Assembly: GCA_023055505.1 (NCBI GenBank)
Contig: JALIRH010000010.1
Coordinates: 4,155,501-4,219,500 of the forward strand
DNA length: 64,000 bases
Direction of reading: 5' to 3'
Origin: Callipepla californica brunnescens
Taxonomy: Eukaryota; Chordata; Aves; Galliformes; Odontophoridae
The notes under the pieces were generated by a model that had not been told where the DNA came from, made no database searches, and was given only the letters and a program-made list of their open reading frames with translations. The translations under genes and the position numbers were made by a program. Of this stretch, positions 1-11,759 are shown piece after piece (within the stretch, counting starts at the first letter, position 1; the number at the start of each line of letters is the position of its first letter).

Positions 1-540
1 GAGGCGGGGATTAGCCGCCGACCGCTCGTCGATTGGCTGGCGGCGAGGCTCCCGCCTTCTCCCCCGCGGCTCGTGGGGCGGCGCGCGGCGTGCTATTTTT
101 AGGGCGCTATATAAGCGGGCGGCGGGGCGCGCGGTGGCGATAGAGCGAGGGGCGGCCCGGCGCTCCTCTCGTGCCTCGGGCTCGTGGCTTTTGCCGCCTT
201 CAGCAGAAATCCGCCGTTCTTGAGCGGCTGTGGGGCGGGCGGCCGCCGTGCCACTCCCCGCCGCTGGGCGTGAGGGGAAGGCTGGGGTGGCTGGGCCGCT
301 TTCATGTCGGGGGCCTCTGAAGAGGAGGTGCTGGGCGCACTCACCTCCAGTGAGGCTGAGTGTGATGCTCCCTGAGTGAAGGGAGCGTGCTGCCGTGCCG
401 AGGTTTCTGCATGTGCTGCTTCCAGCTGCTGGTGTGCAGCACCCGGTGTGAAGCAGGTCAGCCTCAGCTGTGCGGGGCCGCTGGCACACGCTGTCCTGCC
501 CGGTGTGGTGTGAAAGCGTGAGGCAGAAAAAATCATCCGT
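1..540. promoter_or_regulatory. CpG-rich promoter region at left edge
   Basis: The first 300 bases are very GC- and CpG-rich, and composition falls to ordinary levels by about 540. The left border is cut by the window, so the island may be longer. A CpG-rich block with core promoter motifs is typical of a vertebrate gene start. No coding exon that I recognise lies next to it, so the gene it serves is unknown. Because the left side is missing, a divergent partner gene transcribed leftward cannot be excluded. Confidence 0.7.
32..145 (+). promoter_or_regulatory. Core promoter: inverted CCAAT, MEF2-like site, TATA box
   Basis: An ATTGG (inverted CCAAT, the NF-Y site) lies at 32-36. CTATTTTTAG at 93-102 is a perfect match to the MEF2 consensus and can also be read as a TATA-like element. 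TATATAAG lies at 108-115. The spacing fits rightward transcription: CCAAT about 105 bases and TATA about 30 bases upstream of an expected start near 138-145. For leftward transcription the CCAAT box would fall downstream of TATA, so the plus strand is preferred. The assignment rests on motifs only. Confidence 0.55.
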
Positions 541-680
541 GTTAATTAGTTTGTGGTATGTTTTCTTTCCTGATGAGAAAGATAAACGGCCTTTTCCGAG
601 ATGGAGTCCATGTTAACAATTAGAGAAGCCCCGCATGAAGAACGCTTCTAAGAATAAATCTGTTTGCCCGGACGATGGCT
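140..680 (+). ncRNA. Candidate short unspliced transcript, product unknown
   Basis: The core promoter predicts a start near 140, and an AATAAA at 653-658 followed by a T/GT-rich stretch could end the RNA about 540 bases later. Inside this span the longest frame opened by an ATG that I examined, at 304, is only 23 codons and has a weak start context, so a protein product is not supported. The alternative is that this is the first exon of a longer spliced gene. Weak donor candidates exist (GTGAGG near 268, GTCAGC near 454), but no partner exon is recognisable. The call is inferred from signals, not homology. Confidence 0.25.
653..658 (+). terminator. Poly(A) signal AATAAA
   Basis: A canonical AATAAA is followed within 10-60 bases by a T- and GT-rich stretch, the usual layout of a cleavage site. 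It would end the candidate transcript driven by the promoter at 32-145. AATAAA is common by chance in this kind of DNA, so support comes mainly from its position. Confidence 0.3.
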
Positions 681-2493
681 GTGCTTTGCTGTGTTTTCCA
701 AGCTGCTGATGGGCAGCACTGCTGTTGCTTAAAAAAAGCAAGCGCTACACCCTTGCATTTGAGAGCCAAACTACGGAGGAAGGGTGAGAAGTGAAACTAC
801 TCCACAGTAATTGGGAGAGACCGGGCAGAGGGCATTTTCTCAAGTGAACAGGCACACCTATACAGAAATGCTTGTCTGCGGATGCAGGCTTTGACCCCTG
901 GCTTCGTGCTCCTTCCCAACAAAGAACTCAGTGCAGGCTGGGACCAGCTCAGAAGGATGCCCGCTTCTCACACTGCACCTCAGGAGCTGTTGGTTATCTC
1001 GTGTGAGGCTATCTCTATCATTTTCGTCCCCGCAGAAGAGCTGGATGTGAATAATCAATTGCTCTTTCTCATAAATATACCCACAAAGGTGGCAGTGCAC
1101 TTGTTGGCAGGAAGAGGAGAAGGAAGGTTAGCGCAGTGAGTTGTGCAGAAGGTCCTACAGGCAGTCGTTACTGATTCCAGGCATGCCTCGAGCTGGCACA
1201 GCAATGCTTTGCTGGGACACCTTGAAGAGCAGAGAGCTCATCTACGATGGTCAGAGCTGGTAAGGAAAAGTACCTGGGTATTGTAGCACAGCTCCTGTAC
1301 TGAGAGGCTTTGCAAGAAATAGCTCTTTCAGAAAAAGCTTTCAAAAAGCATCACTCCTTAAGAGTTTGTCAGAACAGGGCCATATGCATATGTAGAAGCT
1401 GTCTCTGACCTAGGCAAGGAAACAGGACAAAAGCAGTAAAGATTTATGGTGCAAGCTACTTAAACATACGGTTTATGTTCAAATCCTGTAATTCCTGTGG
1501 CTGAAAAACATTTTGGTGCTATAATTCTGTCCTTGTTAAGCATAACTACCCTTTGATTAAGTAGGCTGTTTAGTGCTCTGATTGCCAAGTCATCCCTCTA
1601 ACACTGGTGCAAGAACAGTGGCCTGTGTGAGCTGTGGATTGCTCATGCTCAGGTTTATTGGAAAGCTCTGCGGCTACGAGCTGCTGTGTACAGACAGCCC
1701 AGGAGTCCCCTCAGCTGTGACAGTCACATATGCTTGCCACCAAAGAGCTCTGGTTTGAATTGTCACTTAAAATCTTTCTGTCTATTTTGAACCTCCTGTT
1801 GAAGGCAGGCCCCTATAGGAACAGCTTCTTTTCCACCTTTGGAGTGAAGGTTGTTCCCAGTGGAACCAGCTCACGGCACCAGCAAAGATCCCTGCTTGTG
1901 CGCAGGCTGCACTGTAACTGATGGCCAGATCTGGTGAGCAGCTGCTAGTCTGCTGCTCTTGCTGGCTTCAGGAGAAATTGTCTGAGGGCAGGATTTTGGC
2001 TGTGAGCCGTGAGGTGAAGAGCTGGGCTACGGATCTGGCTGCATGCCCAGGTGGTTTCCAGGCAGACATTGCATTTTTATTGTCTTGGATATTCTGTTTT
2101 GGAGGTCAGTCGAGAAAGCAGAATGGGGTTATCATTTGGCAGAAGTAGAAAAGCCTGGACAAAAATTGAATGTGGTGATACACTGGGTGTGATGCTCTCA
2201 GTCCAGCATCTGGAGCAGTATATACCTGTGCTAACTCAAAAGTAATGGAAAGTTATTTTTGCCATACTCCTTTGTTTTTCAGGATGCACTGACCTTACTC
2301 CTGGCAGATAGCCACTCTTCCCACTCTGGCTCAACCGTGCCACCCAGAGAGCAGTGCAATTACACATGGTAGAGGAGTACCAGCATCACACAGCTGGGCT
2401 CGAGGGCACTGAGATCTGCACAAACTTAGACATAAAGGGAGCAGGCTTGGACCTGCAGAAAATGCAAGGAAGAACATTTCAGCTCTAGCTCAG

Positions 2494-2526
2494 ATTTGTC
2501 CTTTTTGAAAGGACAAATTTGTCCTT
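2494..2526. repeat. Overlapping hairpin and perfect 18-base palindrome
   Basis: ATTTGTCCTTT at 2494-2504 pairs perfectly with AAAGGACAAAT at 2508-2518 across a three-base loop. The same right arm begins an 18-base perfect palindrome at 2509-2526. The block is thus three alternating copies of one arm. Function is unknown. Confidence 0.8.
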
Positions 2527-3936
2527 GTTTGAAATGGGCAAAGACAATGGCCTGGCTGGTGGAAGGTTTTTTTAGGCTAGCCGCACCCAAACTCATCATT
2601 GCTATACTTGCTGAAATGTTGGGCAGATGCAGGTGGTGGTATGGCTGATCATACCATGGTAGTAATGGGGCTTGGCACCTGGGAAGAGGGAAGGGCTTCT
2701 ATTTTTGGCATTACAGGGCCATGGGAGTGGTTAGTCCTTGTGAAAGGAAAGAAAACATTTCCTTGTTCCTTCTGCTCTTTTGAGGAAAGAGTAGAGGTGA
2801 CTTTGCTGTTCTCTGGAAAGAGCTTGAATTTCCCATTGACTGCCACAGGACTTTTGGCAACAATCTCTCTTGCTCTCTCTGAGTTGGGAATGCAGAATTG
2901 CCCCCTGAGCTCAGCTGGGTTTCTGCAATACACCAGTGTAGAGAGATTCACAATTTTGGTCAGTCTGATTGTGTTTCCTTGTCATATTTCTAGCCCTCCT
3001 GACCCCAGGAGTGATAGTGAGGGTGTACATAATGGGGACCCAGCAGATAAGGCTGATTTGCTGGGAACTCTGTGGTGATCTTTGCTTCACTGCTCTAAAC
3101 TGGACAGTGACAAAGTGCCATAGAGCCATATGGTTGTATATCAATTTATGGTTTAAGCATTTCACTGAATTTATTCCCTTTGGTACCAATGAAACAGCTA
3201 TACTTAGATCCCCTGTACACAGCTCAGGATGGTCTTCAAAGATGGCAGAACTACTGAAGCATTTCTCCAGCAGGGACAAGTTGTTCTATGTGTGTAGGCT
3301 ATGGGTTCTTTCTGCTGTCACATCTGTGTGTTGTCCTGCCATCTACACCTCTTCCTTTCCCCTGTTTGAGTTTTAGGGTTAACACAGCTTTCCTGCATTT
3401 ACAGCCTGCAGCAAGGTTTGAAAGCATTAGTCCTTCAGCCAGTGTCCATCCTGAGGAGTAAGAGGCCAGGCCTGCACAAAGGTTGGACTGAGGCTATTGG
3501 TGGTTTTGAAGCTTGCAAAAAGTAAAGAGGACTGGCACTGAGAAGCCTGCTAGGTTTGCAGCTGTAGCCTCTCCAGGAGTGGGTGCAGAAAGCTATTGTC
3601 AAGCAAGCAGGCTCATTTTGAGGGCGGTGAGCCACCAGGTGGCATGGCTGGAGGAGGCTTCCAGAAGTGCAATGGGACAGCTCTAAAGCCAGCTTCAGAC
3701 CTCAGCTTCCTAGAGGAAGGGCTCTGGTGTTGGCCCCACATCTTCCTCTTGCCCCTGCACAGCACTGTTTCAGTAATGGGAAAAGCAGTTCAGTATTTCA
3801 CATTTCCCAAAATTCTCTAAACCCTCTACAAACTATATGACCATGCTGCCATGCTGGAGGGAGGATGCTGGAGATCCCATCTCTTCCCTTCAGCAGCTCA
3901 TCCTAGAAAAGTACAATGAGGGCATGAGGAAGAACC

Positions 3937-3964
3937 TTTTTATTTATTTATTTATTTATTTAAA
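3937..3964. repeat. (TTTA)n microsatellite
   Basis: About six uninterrupted TTTA/ATTT units. A simple sequence repeat and probably length-variable. Confidence 0.9.
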
Positions 3965-6900
3965 TAGTGTGGGTAACAAAATATGTAGGCTACATCCTAC
4001 ATCACAGAAACCATTTTGTTGGTCACCTCTAAAGCATGCTTATCCTATGCTGCTCCTCTCCAGACAGGGTCACTGGGGAGCAGGAGTCAGACTTTACTCA
4101 CAACTGTCTGTAAGAATGTGTGTTTCTACCTTGAATTTATCACTCTTCCCCACTGTCCACAGTTTTCAAACAGCTCCTCTCAATGCAGATGTTGCTTGGT
4201 GCATGGGGAAATTTTCCTGTTTGCATTGTCTGTGAGGGGAAAGCATAAATGGATGTTTATTGTTGCCCCTAAGGGCAACACAAAAACTGATGATGGAGAG
4301 ACATCAGAGAGAAGCAAATTGTGGTGCTACGATCCCGTTCTGCACTGCCAAGAAGGTAGATCTCAATAGAAAAATTTAAGCTAGAGCTAAGGTTGAATAC
4401 ATTTCGTTTTCTGGCAAATGCTGCTCAAAAACAGCACGCCAAGGACAACTGGGGCAGAAGTGATTTCCCCTCCTGTCTCTATCCATGGGAGTTGGCATCT
4501 GCTAGAGCTGGTAGGCAAGGCTCTAACATGTAGTCATGTTGCACTTGGCACTACTGGGTGTGAAGCAGGGTGGCTGCATCTCTGCGCCAGGCCTGTGTGG
4601 CTGGAGGTGCTTCCTGCCTGCGAGCTGCTCTCCAAATCTCCACTGATAGAAAAGGTGACTAGCGTGAAGCACTGCAGGTTCCCATGTCTTCCCTCCTTCA
4701 TAAAAACAGGCACCATTTGACTCCCTTCCCTTCTAAATCAGAGCCTTGTGGACAATGCAATGGCTTTAATTGCAGGGCAGAAAATGAGCACCCTCCAGGG
4801 TTAGAGATTAATCGGTTTAACCCATAATCATAACTTAGGGCATCCAACAGACTTGGTGGATTTTGCAAGCTGATTGATGGCCAGATGCAGATGTTTGCTG
4901 GGAAAGCGAGACATGCCATCCTGAAGAAGAAATATTACACAACTAGTTCAGTTCTCTGGGCTGAGCTAAAAGCAAAGACTGATGCTTCCAGGGAAGGTTT
5001 AAATAATAGTTGAACAGACCTGATCTAGTTCTGACTGAGAAGCTTTCTGTCTTTCAAATTCTGAGCCTTTTACCACCTGTGTGTCCTGCTTTCCAGAGAA
5101 GCAACATGGCTGTATAACCCTCCTCCTCACTCCTCTTGGCCTCCAGATTCTTCTACGAATCTATAAATCATCTAAGAGCAGACTGGCAATAGAGGTGTGA
5201 AGTTCTCAAATTTCTGGTAGTACTGTGCTTCCAGCCTCAGGGGATGAGAAAGGTCAGCACATACAGAAGCAAAACAGAGACCTCTGCCTTCTGCCCAAGG
5301 TGATCTTTGTGTTTCTGAACCTCTATGCAAGGGCAGTTATCATTGCTATTCCGCCAGTGTTCAGCATCTGACATAAACAGTCTCTGATCATATTAGTAGG
5401 CTCTTAGGTACTTCTACAGTACAAATAATAAATAGTAATGAGCTGCAAGGAAGACCTCTGAGTCTTGGATGCCTGCTCAGGCTAGACTCTTATGGCTCCC
5501 ACCTGATGAGAGGCGTCCATTTTGTGGATACTTTGTGAACACTTCTGGGCTACTGTTGCTGACAGTGCCACAATGCTACTCAAAAGAATGGCTTGGGGGC
5601 AAGGTCTCTTTGCACTAGGCATGAAAGAGAAGGTTGTCCTCAGCCCAGAGAAGCATGTATGAAAGCACGGTAGGATGCATTCCTGTGTAGTGGTGGTTTG
5701 GTTATCTTGATGATCTTGCTGAAGGCATCAGGACTTCTTCCCATGGATTGAGTGGGAAGAGGTACTGCCCTACCCCTGGGCAGAGGCTGAGGCTCTTTGT
5801 CCCTCTGCTGCACCCTGCAATGAGACAATGGGATACAGTACCATGGGAGATACTGAGTGGCTGTTACTAAACATGAGAAAGACATTTCTGAATGGAATCT
5901 CTGGGTTGGTGGCCTTTTAATGACTGAGTTGGATTACACTTGGGAAATCTGTAGAAACCCTTACCATAAATTGGAAGCATTACTAGAATTGTTCAGCAGC
6001 TTGTAACCAGGGTTTGTATTATTATACACACTGCATTGAACAAAGTGTTGGTTTGCCATTGCTGTAGCCTTCAAGAGCCCTTTTTAGAAGAGCTGTCATT
6101 GCAGCACAGAGCATATGCAGCAGAGAAGCACCACAGGGAATTCCCTTGCCAGTTGGTGCCTGTGCAAAGGGGAGACATGTCCAGAAAGCAAGGGATACAG
6201 AGCATTGCTGGATTTTTCTTTCTGGCCTTGTCACAGATGAAGGAAATTGAGTTTATTCAAAACAAAACTTGTCTTCAGCAGGAAGCTGCACGACTCTTAC
6301 TATGCCATTTTCACATCCTCTTGGGGTTTCTTTCTAGATCTGTTCCTTACAAATAGCTACTGAAGATGTGGCTCTCACAATAAAGCATGGATATGTAAAT
6401 TGACATGGAAATATGCCAAATGCAAGGAAAGAAAATCAAGGCTTTGAGCTCACTTTTCAGGGTGGGCCATGCTGGATGCAGACAGGTGTTGCAGCTACTC
6501 AGGTGTGTGAAGAATACCTGGCTTGACACTAGCACAACTCACAACAGTGACCAAGCTCCATGTAAACAGTGAGGACCAGAGCCAAACTCAATTCCAGGCC
6601 AAATTCTCTGTACTAGCTTATCAGCCGAGCTCTGCTGGTTATACTGCTGTGACACAAAGACATCACCTGAGTATCACAGCATTTCTCCCTCTATAGAGCA
6701 TCTCTTCGGTGATTGTTGTCAAATGAAATGAGAGAAATGGTTCTTCCTTCGGGCAGACTCTTCCCATCCCAATATCAGCTGCGCTTCCAGGATTTCTCCA
6801 TCAGACCTTTGAACAAAGCCCTGCAGACAATAAGAAGAGCTGCACACAGCCAAGCTCTTCTGGGAGCTCGGCCCTCATCTGCTCAGCCACTGTGTACTGC

Positions 6901-9634
6901 TGAAAGGAAAGTGGGAGGATATTGCTTAAGAGGGAGAGCCTGTCCTTGGCCTGGCTCCCACTGTGCTTTTTCTTCTTTTGATTTCACTTGAAGGTCAGTG
7001 GTGTTCTGCTGAGCATCTTGCACTGTTCCAGCCAGTGTTGTGCAGGGGGCCAGGTGGATACCTGGCTGCTGGTAAAAAGACAGTAGTATCAAGAGTGCTC
7101 CCTAAATCTTGGGGTGTTGGTTGCAAATTGGTACTCATGGGTTAAATGCAACAGAGACAAAGCTTTGTCCGACGTCACAAAGTTATTCAGAATCCGGAAA
7201 AAAGAATGGATTTCTCAAATTGCAGAATAATGCCAAGAGGCTGGCCTGTGGATGCTGTACTTGCTGCCTTGGAGCCTTCTGTGATGGGAGAATACTCCTG
7301 GCTCCCCCCAGCAATCTGTGAGTAGAGAGCTCTGCTGAGCTTTCATTTCCTCTAGGGCAGTGCTTAGCAGGGCAGCCAGCAGTTTGTCATCCCTGCCTTT
7401 TCTACCCATAGCAATTGCTGCCACCAGTGAGTAATTGGCTACTACTATTAAAGCTACGGGTAATGTTATGAGATTATTTTATAAGGGGTGGGGAAAATCG
7501 TTTGGTAAAATGGAGGTCACCAACATAGCCTTCCTCCTCTGTAATGGGAGGTAAATACCTGCAGAAGGCGACCTGGGATGTTATTGTTTCTGAGGAAAGT
7601 AACAAAGAGGAAAACAAGTGACAAGTGGCAGCTGAGAAGATCTGAGTTGTTCTGTAGTTCCCTGCCTTGAGAGCTGTTTTGTGGGTGGCTGAAGATAAAG
7701 ATGCTGGGTGTAATCACTCCTGCCAGAGCTCTGTAAAGTCAAAGCCAGGTGTCACTGTGTATGTTGGATTCGTGCTGATTTCTGAAGCCAAGAGTTAAGA
7801 AACTGTGCAGAGCCTTGGAGGAGTGAAGGAAGAGGGAGATGTGCATCCCTCCATAAACTCCTGCAAATTCCTGGAAGCAGGAAAGTACCAGCTGCTTCTG
7901 TCTCTGACATCACTTCTTCTCCATGGCAACACAGAAAGACATCACTGTGTTTTTGACAGAGGAGTCACAAGAGTTTGCATGGCTGGGATGAGTGACAAAC
8001 AGTGTTATCTTGAGAAAGCCTCAGCCATGAGCCTGCCTCCCTTCAGCTGCTCCATCCTGGTTAACCTGGGCTTACTGGGATCCAACTTGGGAGCATGAAT
8101 GCCAGGCTGAACATCTGCACCCTTGCAGTTTTCAAGTGTGCTGTCCCACTGCAGTGAGAAATGGTGACTCACCCCTTTCTGGGATGAGCCATTACATCCT
8201 GCGTATATTTTTCATCATTTTTATGAACCTATTCTCTGAATTCTGCACACATTTGAGTACGTTGTTCATCAGTGGACATGATGAATTTTAGCAGAATATT
8301 CCTGAAAAACTTTCACCCTGCTTTCTTTCAACTGCTCTTACAGTGTTAAGTGTGGCCACGACCTTATAAACAGGCAGGGCTGCAAGCATTGTGCCAAAAC
8401 TGGGGATGCATAGTCATTCTCCTTAAGGAGACCAACTGCTGCAGGAGCTTGCTCTGGTTTGCTTTGAAGTCAATGGCAAGTTTCCCATTGGCTTAAGTAG
8501 GAACATGTGTTTACGGAAATGAATAATACTTCTCCTCTCCTTTCCAAGTTTTGTATGATCAAGGCACGGCCTGAGTTGACCTAGAGAGTCAGCATGTTCA
8601 GCCTCCATCTCTCAGCTGCACAGTAGGTGTTAGGAATTTGAATTGTATGGAAGAATGTTCCATACTATTGGTAACTTAGATTATGAGCATTAATTGGGTT
8701 GTGACAGATGAACTGTGAAGGTTTCCTTGTTTTCAACTGGTAATTTTCGCTTTAAATTGGGTTTGGATGGAGTGTGTGTCAAGGAGCACAACACTTTTGT
8801 TTTTCCTGCATGTATTGCTCCTACTTTGGATGAGCTGCCTGCAGGGACAGCATTGCTGTAACCATGTCAAGGAAGGAAGCTGTCACTGGTCACACAACTC
8901 TTTTATCCCCACACACTGCATGGAGGTCAGAACCATCACCCAGTGTCAGCACTGGATGGAATGCTTCTGCTTCCAAGACTCCCAAGCCCTGATGACAGGT
9001 ACCACAGGAGCAGGTTCAGGCTTGAAGCTTCAGACAGGACACTGTGGCAAGGCTAGCAGTGATGTCACCGGGGACATGTCCCCCAAGGGCCACCTCGTGT
9101 CTGCTGAAGGAGAGGGAGTCTGAAAGGGCACTACTGTTTTTCTTGGCATTGATTCCAGGATGAATGCTTATTGAAGCAACTGCCTCTAATAGCTCAGGAG
9201 AGGCCTTTATGGTCTGCTGTGGCAGTGATCTACAGATAATGGCTCCCACCGAGATTTTCACACTCTCCTGTGATCCTCATACTGGATACATTAAAGCTGA
9301 CCTGCAAAGAAGCAAAGAAGGATGTTTTATTTTTCTTGAAAGGCTTCATAGGGTTCTATGAGGTGCCACTATTTTTGGTGCATTGTTTGTTTCTTGGGGA
9401 TGACATTATGATGTGGAAATACAAACCACTTACTTTTCACTTCAGAAATAGGACCATCAAGGCCCATGTACACAGAATGGAGGGAATGCATGGGTGTTAG
9501 GGCAGGGGATCTAAATCCCTTCCAGAGGGACAGATGTGACAAAGGATGACCAGGGGAACCCTTCTTTCCCAGTCCCTCTGCAGAAAGGGCTGCAGAGGTT
9601 TCCAGGTGGACTGAGTTTCCCTCAGCAAATGTGG

Positions 9635-9671
9635 GTTTTTTGTTGTTGTTGTTGTTGTTGTTGTTGTTTTT
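9635..9671. repeat. (TTG)n microsatellite
   Basis: A run of about nine TTG units flanked by short T runs. On the opposite strand the repeat reads CAA, which produces artificial polyasparagine or polythreonine stretches in overlapping open frames. Confidence 0.92.
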
Positions 9672-10063
9672 AATTGAGGCTTTTTGTGAGAACATGCCGA
9701 TTTGAGCATTATTTTCAACAGGAAAGGCAAAGGGAATCATTTGGGCTTTTCTGTTTTGTTTCATTTATGTCAAAATGTCTTGTTTTGATAGAGACAGAAT
9801 TGTCATTTCTGTGATATCAACGTGTTTTACTAGCCCCTGCTCATTTTATTTCATTTTCTACTGAGTGTAAATATACTGTTCATAACTTATTAATTTATCA
9901 TTATCTTTATATGATATTTAATATTGTGTCTAATTTTGATATGTACTATTGTTTTGACATCTAAGCCAAGTGTGTTTTTAGTGAAATGAAACAAAATGAA
10001 ATTCAGGTGCCAAGGCAAAACAACTCACTATTTCTTAAAGTTAATTTTCTTGTTTCTTAATAG

Positions 10064-10081
10064 ATAAATAAATAAATAAAA
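10064..10081. repeat. (TAAA)n microsatellite
   Basis: Four TAAA units in an AT-rich stretch just upstream of a TAAT-rich block. Confidence 0.8.
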
Positions 10082-10599
10082 GAACACCTGTTTTTTTAAT
10101 TTTTTTCTCTTCCTAACGGGGAATGCATTTATATTCCAAGGTGTACAAAGCATCTCTGTTGACAGTCAGTATGCTCTTGGGCACTTTAGTTAGAGCTAGC
10201 AATTAAAAAGCAAGGGAGAAGGTTAAAACAATCTGAGCAGAAATATTTTCCCTTTTCAGTTAATGAGGTTCCACATGGAAGAAGAAAGATGGGATGAAAG
10301 GCTTTGGTGTGGCCTGTTGCGTGGCTCTTACTGGCTGTGGCTCATAGGAAATGATTGGAATGCGCTCACTTTCACAGTCCCCAGCTCATCAGCTCTCATC
10401 AGCCTGGTGTTTATGGAGTTGTAGCTGGAAGCGATTGCTTCCCACATGAGAGGGTGCTACCTCTGCCTCATGCTTGGGTCACTGTGCCAAAGGCACATGG
10501 CCATGAGGCGTTTGGGAGGGGAGAAACTCTCTAGGCACTGGGACAACAGCTAGCTCTGGGTGCTGGGATCTCTGTTACCAGTGTTCCTAACTTGTGTGA

Positions 10600-10900
10600 T
10601 GCTTCCAAATTATGCTGCGATAATGGCATTTATACATCACACTTTGAAGATGCTCTTTATTGACTTAATGTGAATATTATTGCCATCGTTTATTACGGGG
10701 AAGTATCTCATAGTAATTGAAATACAATATGGTGCCATTAATCACTTTGAATACAAACTGCTAACTTTTAACTGTTCATAGTATATTAAACGCTCCTCTA
10801 ACCATAAAACAATTAGACTTGCAGTCAGATAGTTTAGAAATGGCCAACGGTTAAGATTCATGATGATTGATGTTTATGTGGAGATGTTTACATTTTTGTA
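10600..10900. promoter_or_regulatory. AT-rich block, candidate distal regulatory element
   Basis: This segment is dense in homeodomain-type cores (ATTA, TAAT), with CAATTAG, TAATTG, ATTAATC and TGATTGATG-like motifs. It has no open frame and no repeat signature. Such composition is typical of deeply conserved non-coding elements in vertebrate gene deserts. Conservation cannot be judged from one sequence, so this is a suggestion only. Confidence 0.3.
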
Positions 10901-11155
10901 TTTGGGGAATGTATTTCCTTTGGAGCTTCTGTGAAGGAATCGGGACTTGCAGCTTTTTATTTTTTGATAAAGAGCTGTAAACAGGTGCATACTGAAGGTA
11001 TACTAGTTGTCTAACAGCATCTCCAGGGCATAATGGAGATACGAGGGAGTCTGGAGCACACAGCAGGCTGTGTAGTGAGTGTTTCTCCTAAGGATCACCG
11101 GCATTCTTTCCCCATGATTCCTGGTAAAGGAAAATGGCAACAAAGAGACAGCTTC

Positions 11156-11204
11156 GCAGAATCTTGAAGGTTGGAAAAGACCAATGAAGATCATCTAGTT
11201 CAAT
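11156..11204 (-). mobile_element. CR1 LINE 3'-end fragment
   Basis: A block reading CAGAATCTTGAAGGTTGGAA and then AAGACCAATGAAGATCATCTAGTT matches the reverse complement of the CR1 3' end, so the element lies on the minus strand. Only about 50 bases are recognisable, so this is a severely 5'-truncated relic. CR1 is the dominant LINE of birds. Confidence 0.8.
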
Positions 11205-11759
11205 TGCGAGATTTGGGGCAGTGACTGATAAAATAAAGCTCCTTTGCTTTCACAGGATGCTTTTTGAACTTCTCTCTCCTGCATTACTTAAAAAGGAGAG
11301 GTTTTTTTTCACTTTGGAAAATAATTTTCAATTAGAAAATTACCTGTCTACCAAAAAGGAAAATCATTTAAACTGCCATCTTAGCAAAGCCAGTGCCACC
11401 TGCAGTGCTTGAGCCAGGTGAGATAAAAACCCCTCCAGGCCTGCCCGACTCGGTGGCTTTTTGCAATGGGAGCACTGTGCAGCAGTTCCAGCCCTGCTTC
11501 TGCCACCCCAGTCTCCCAGGAAGGGCGCAGGGGCAGTGCAGAGCAGCAGCAAATGGTTGGACAAGAGGCAGTATTTTAGAAAGCTACAACGTTAGCTCCT
11601 GCGGTGCTCTGGGAAGCCTGGCTATTCTAATGCTTGTGGGAGCCTCCCTTTTTGCTGCCAGATTTTAAAAGCATACTTCAATGGCACTCACAGGAGGTGA
11701 GGAGATGTGTAAGGTCACTTCTCAGGGCACGTTTTAAAGATTTTCCCAGAAGAGCGGAG

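Larger units (their letters stand above)
681..9630. other. Non-coding stretch, no gene recognised
   Basis: This is ordinary mixed-composition vertebrate intergenic DNA. Open frames are short, lie on all strands and show no recognisable domains or paired splice sites. Small structures are listed separately: a palindromic triad near 2.5 kb and a TTTA repeat near 3.94 kb. A frame on the minus strand at 858-1100 has zinc-ligand-like spacing and is discussed as a finding, but I do not call it a gene. Confidence 0.6.

Noticed and set aside
99..536. 145-codon minus-strand open frame in the left CpG-rich block
   Set aside because: Biased GC-rich composition, no recognised domain, and it runs against the orientation of the promoter motifs.
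9369..9764. Minus-strand frames with polyasparagine and polythreonine runs
   Set aside because: They are caused by the (TTG)n microsatellite read in reverse.
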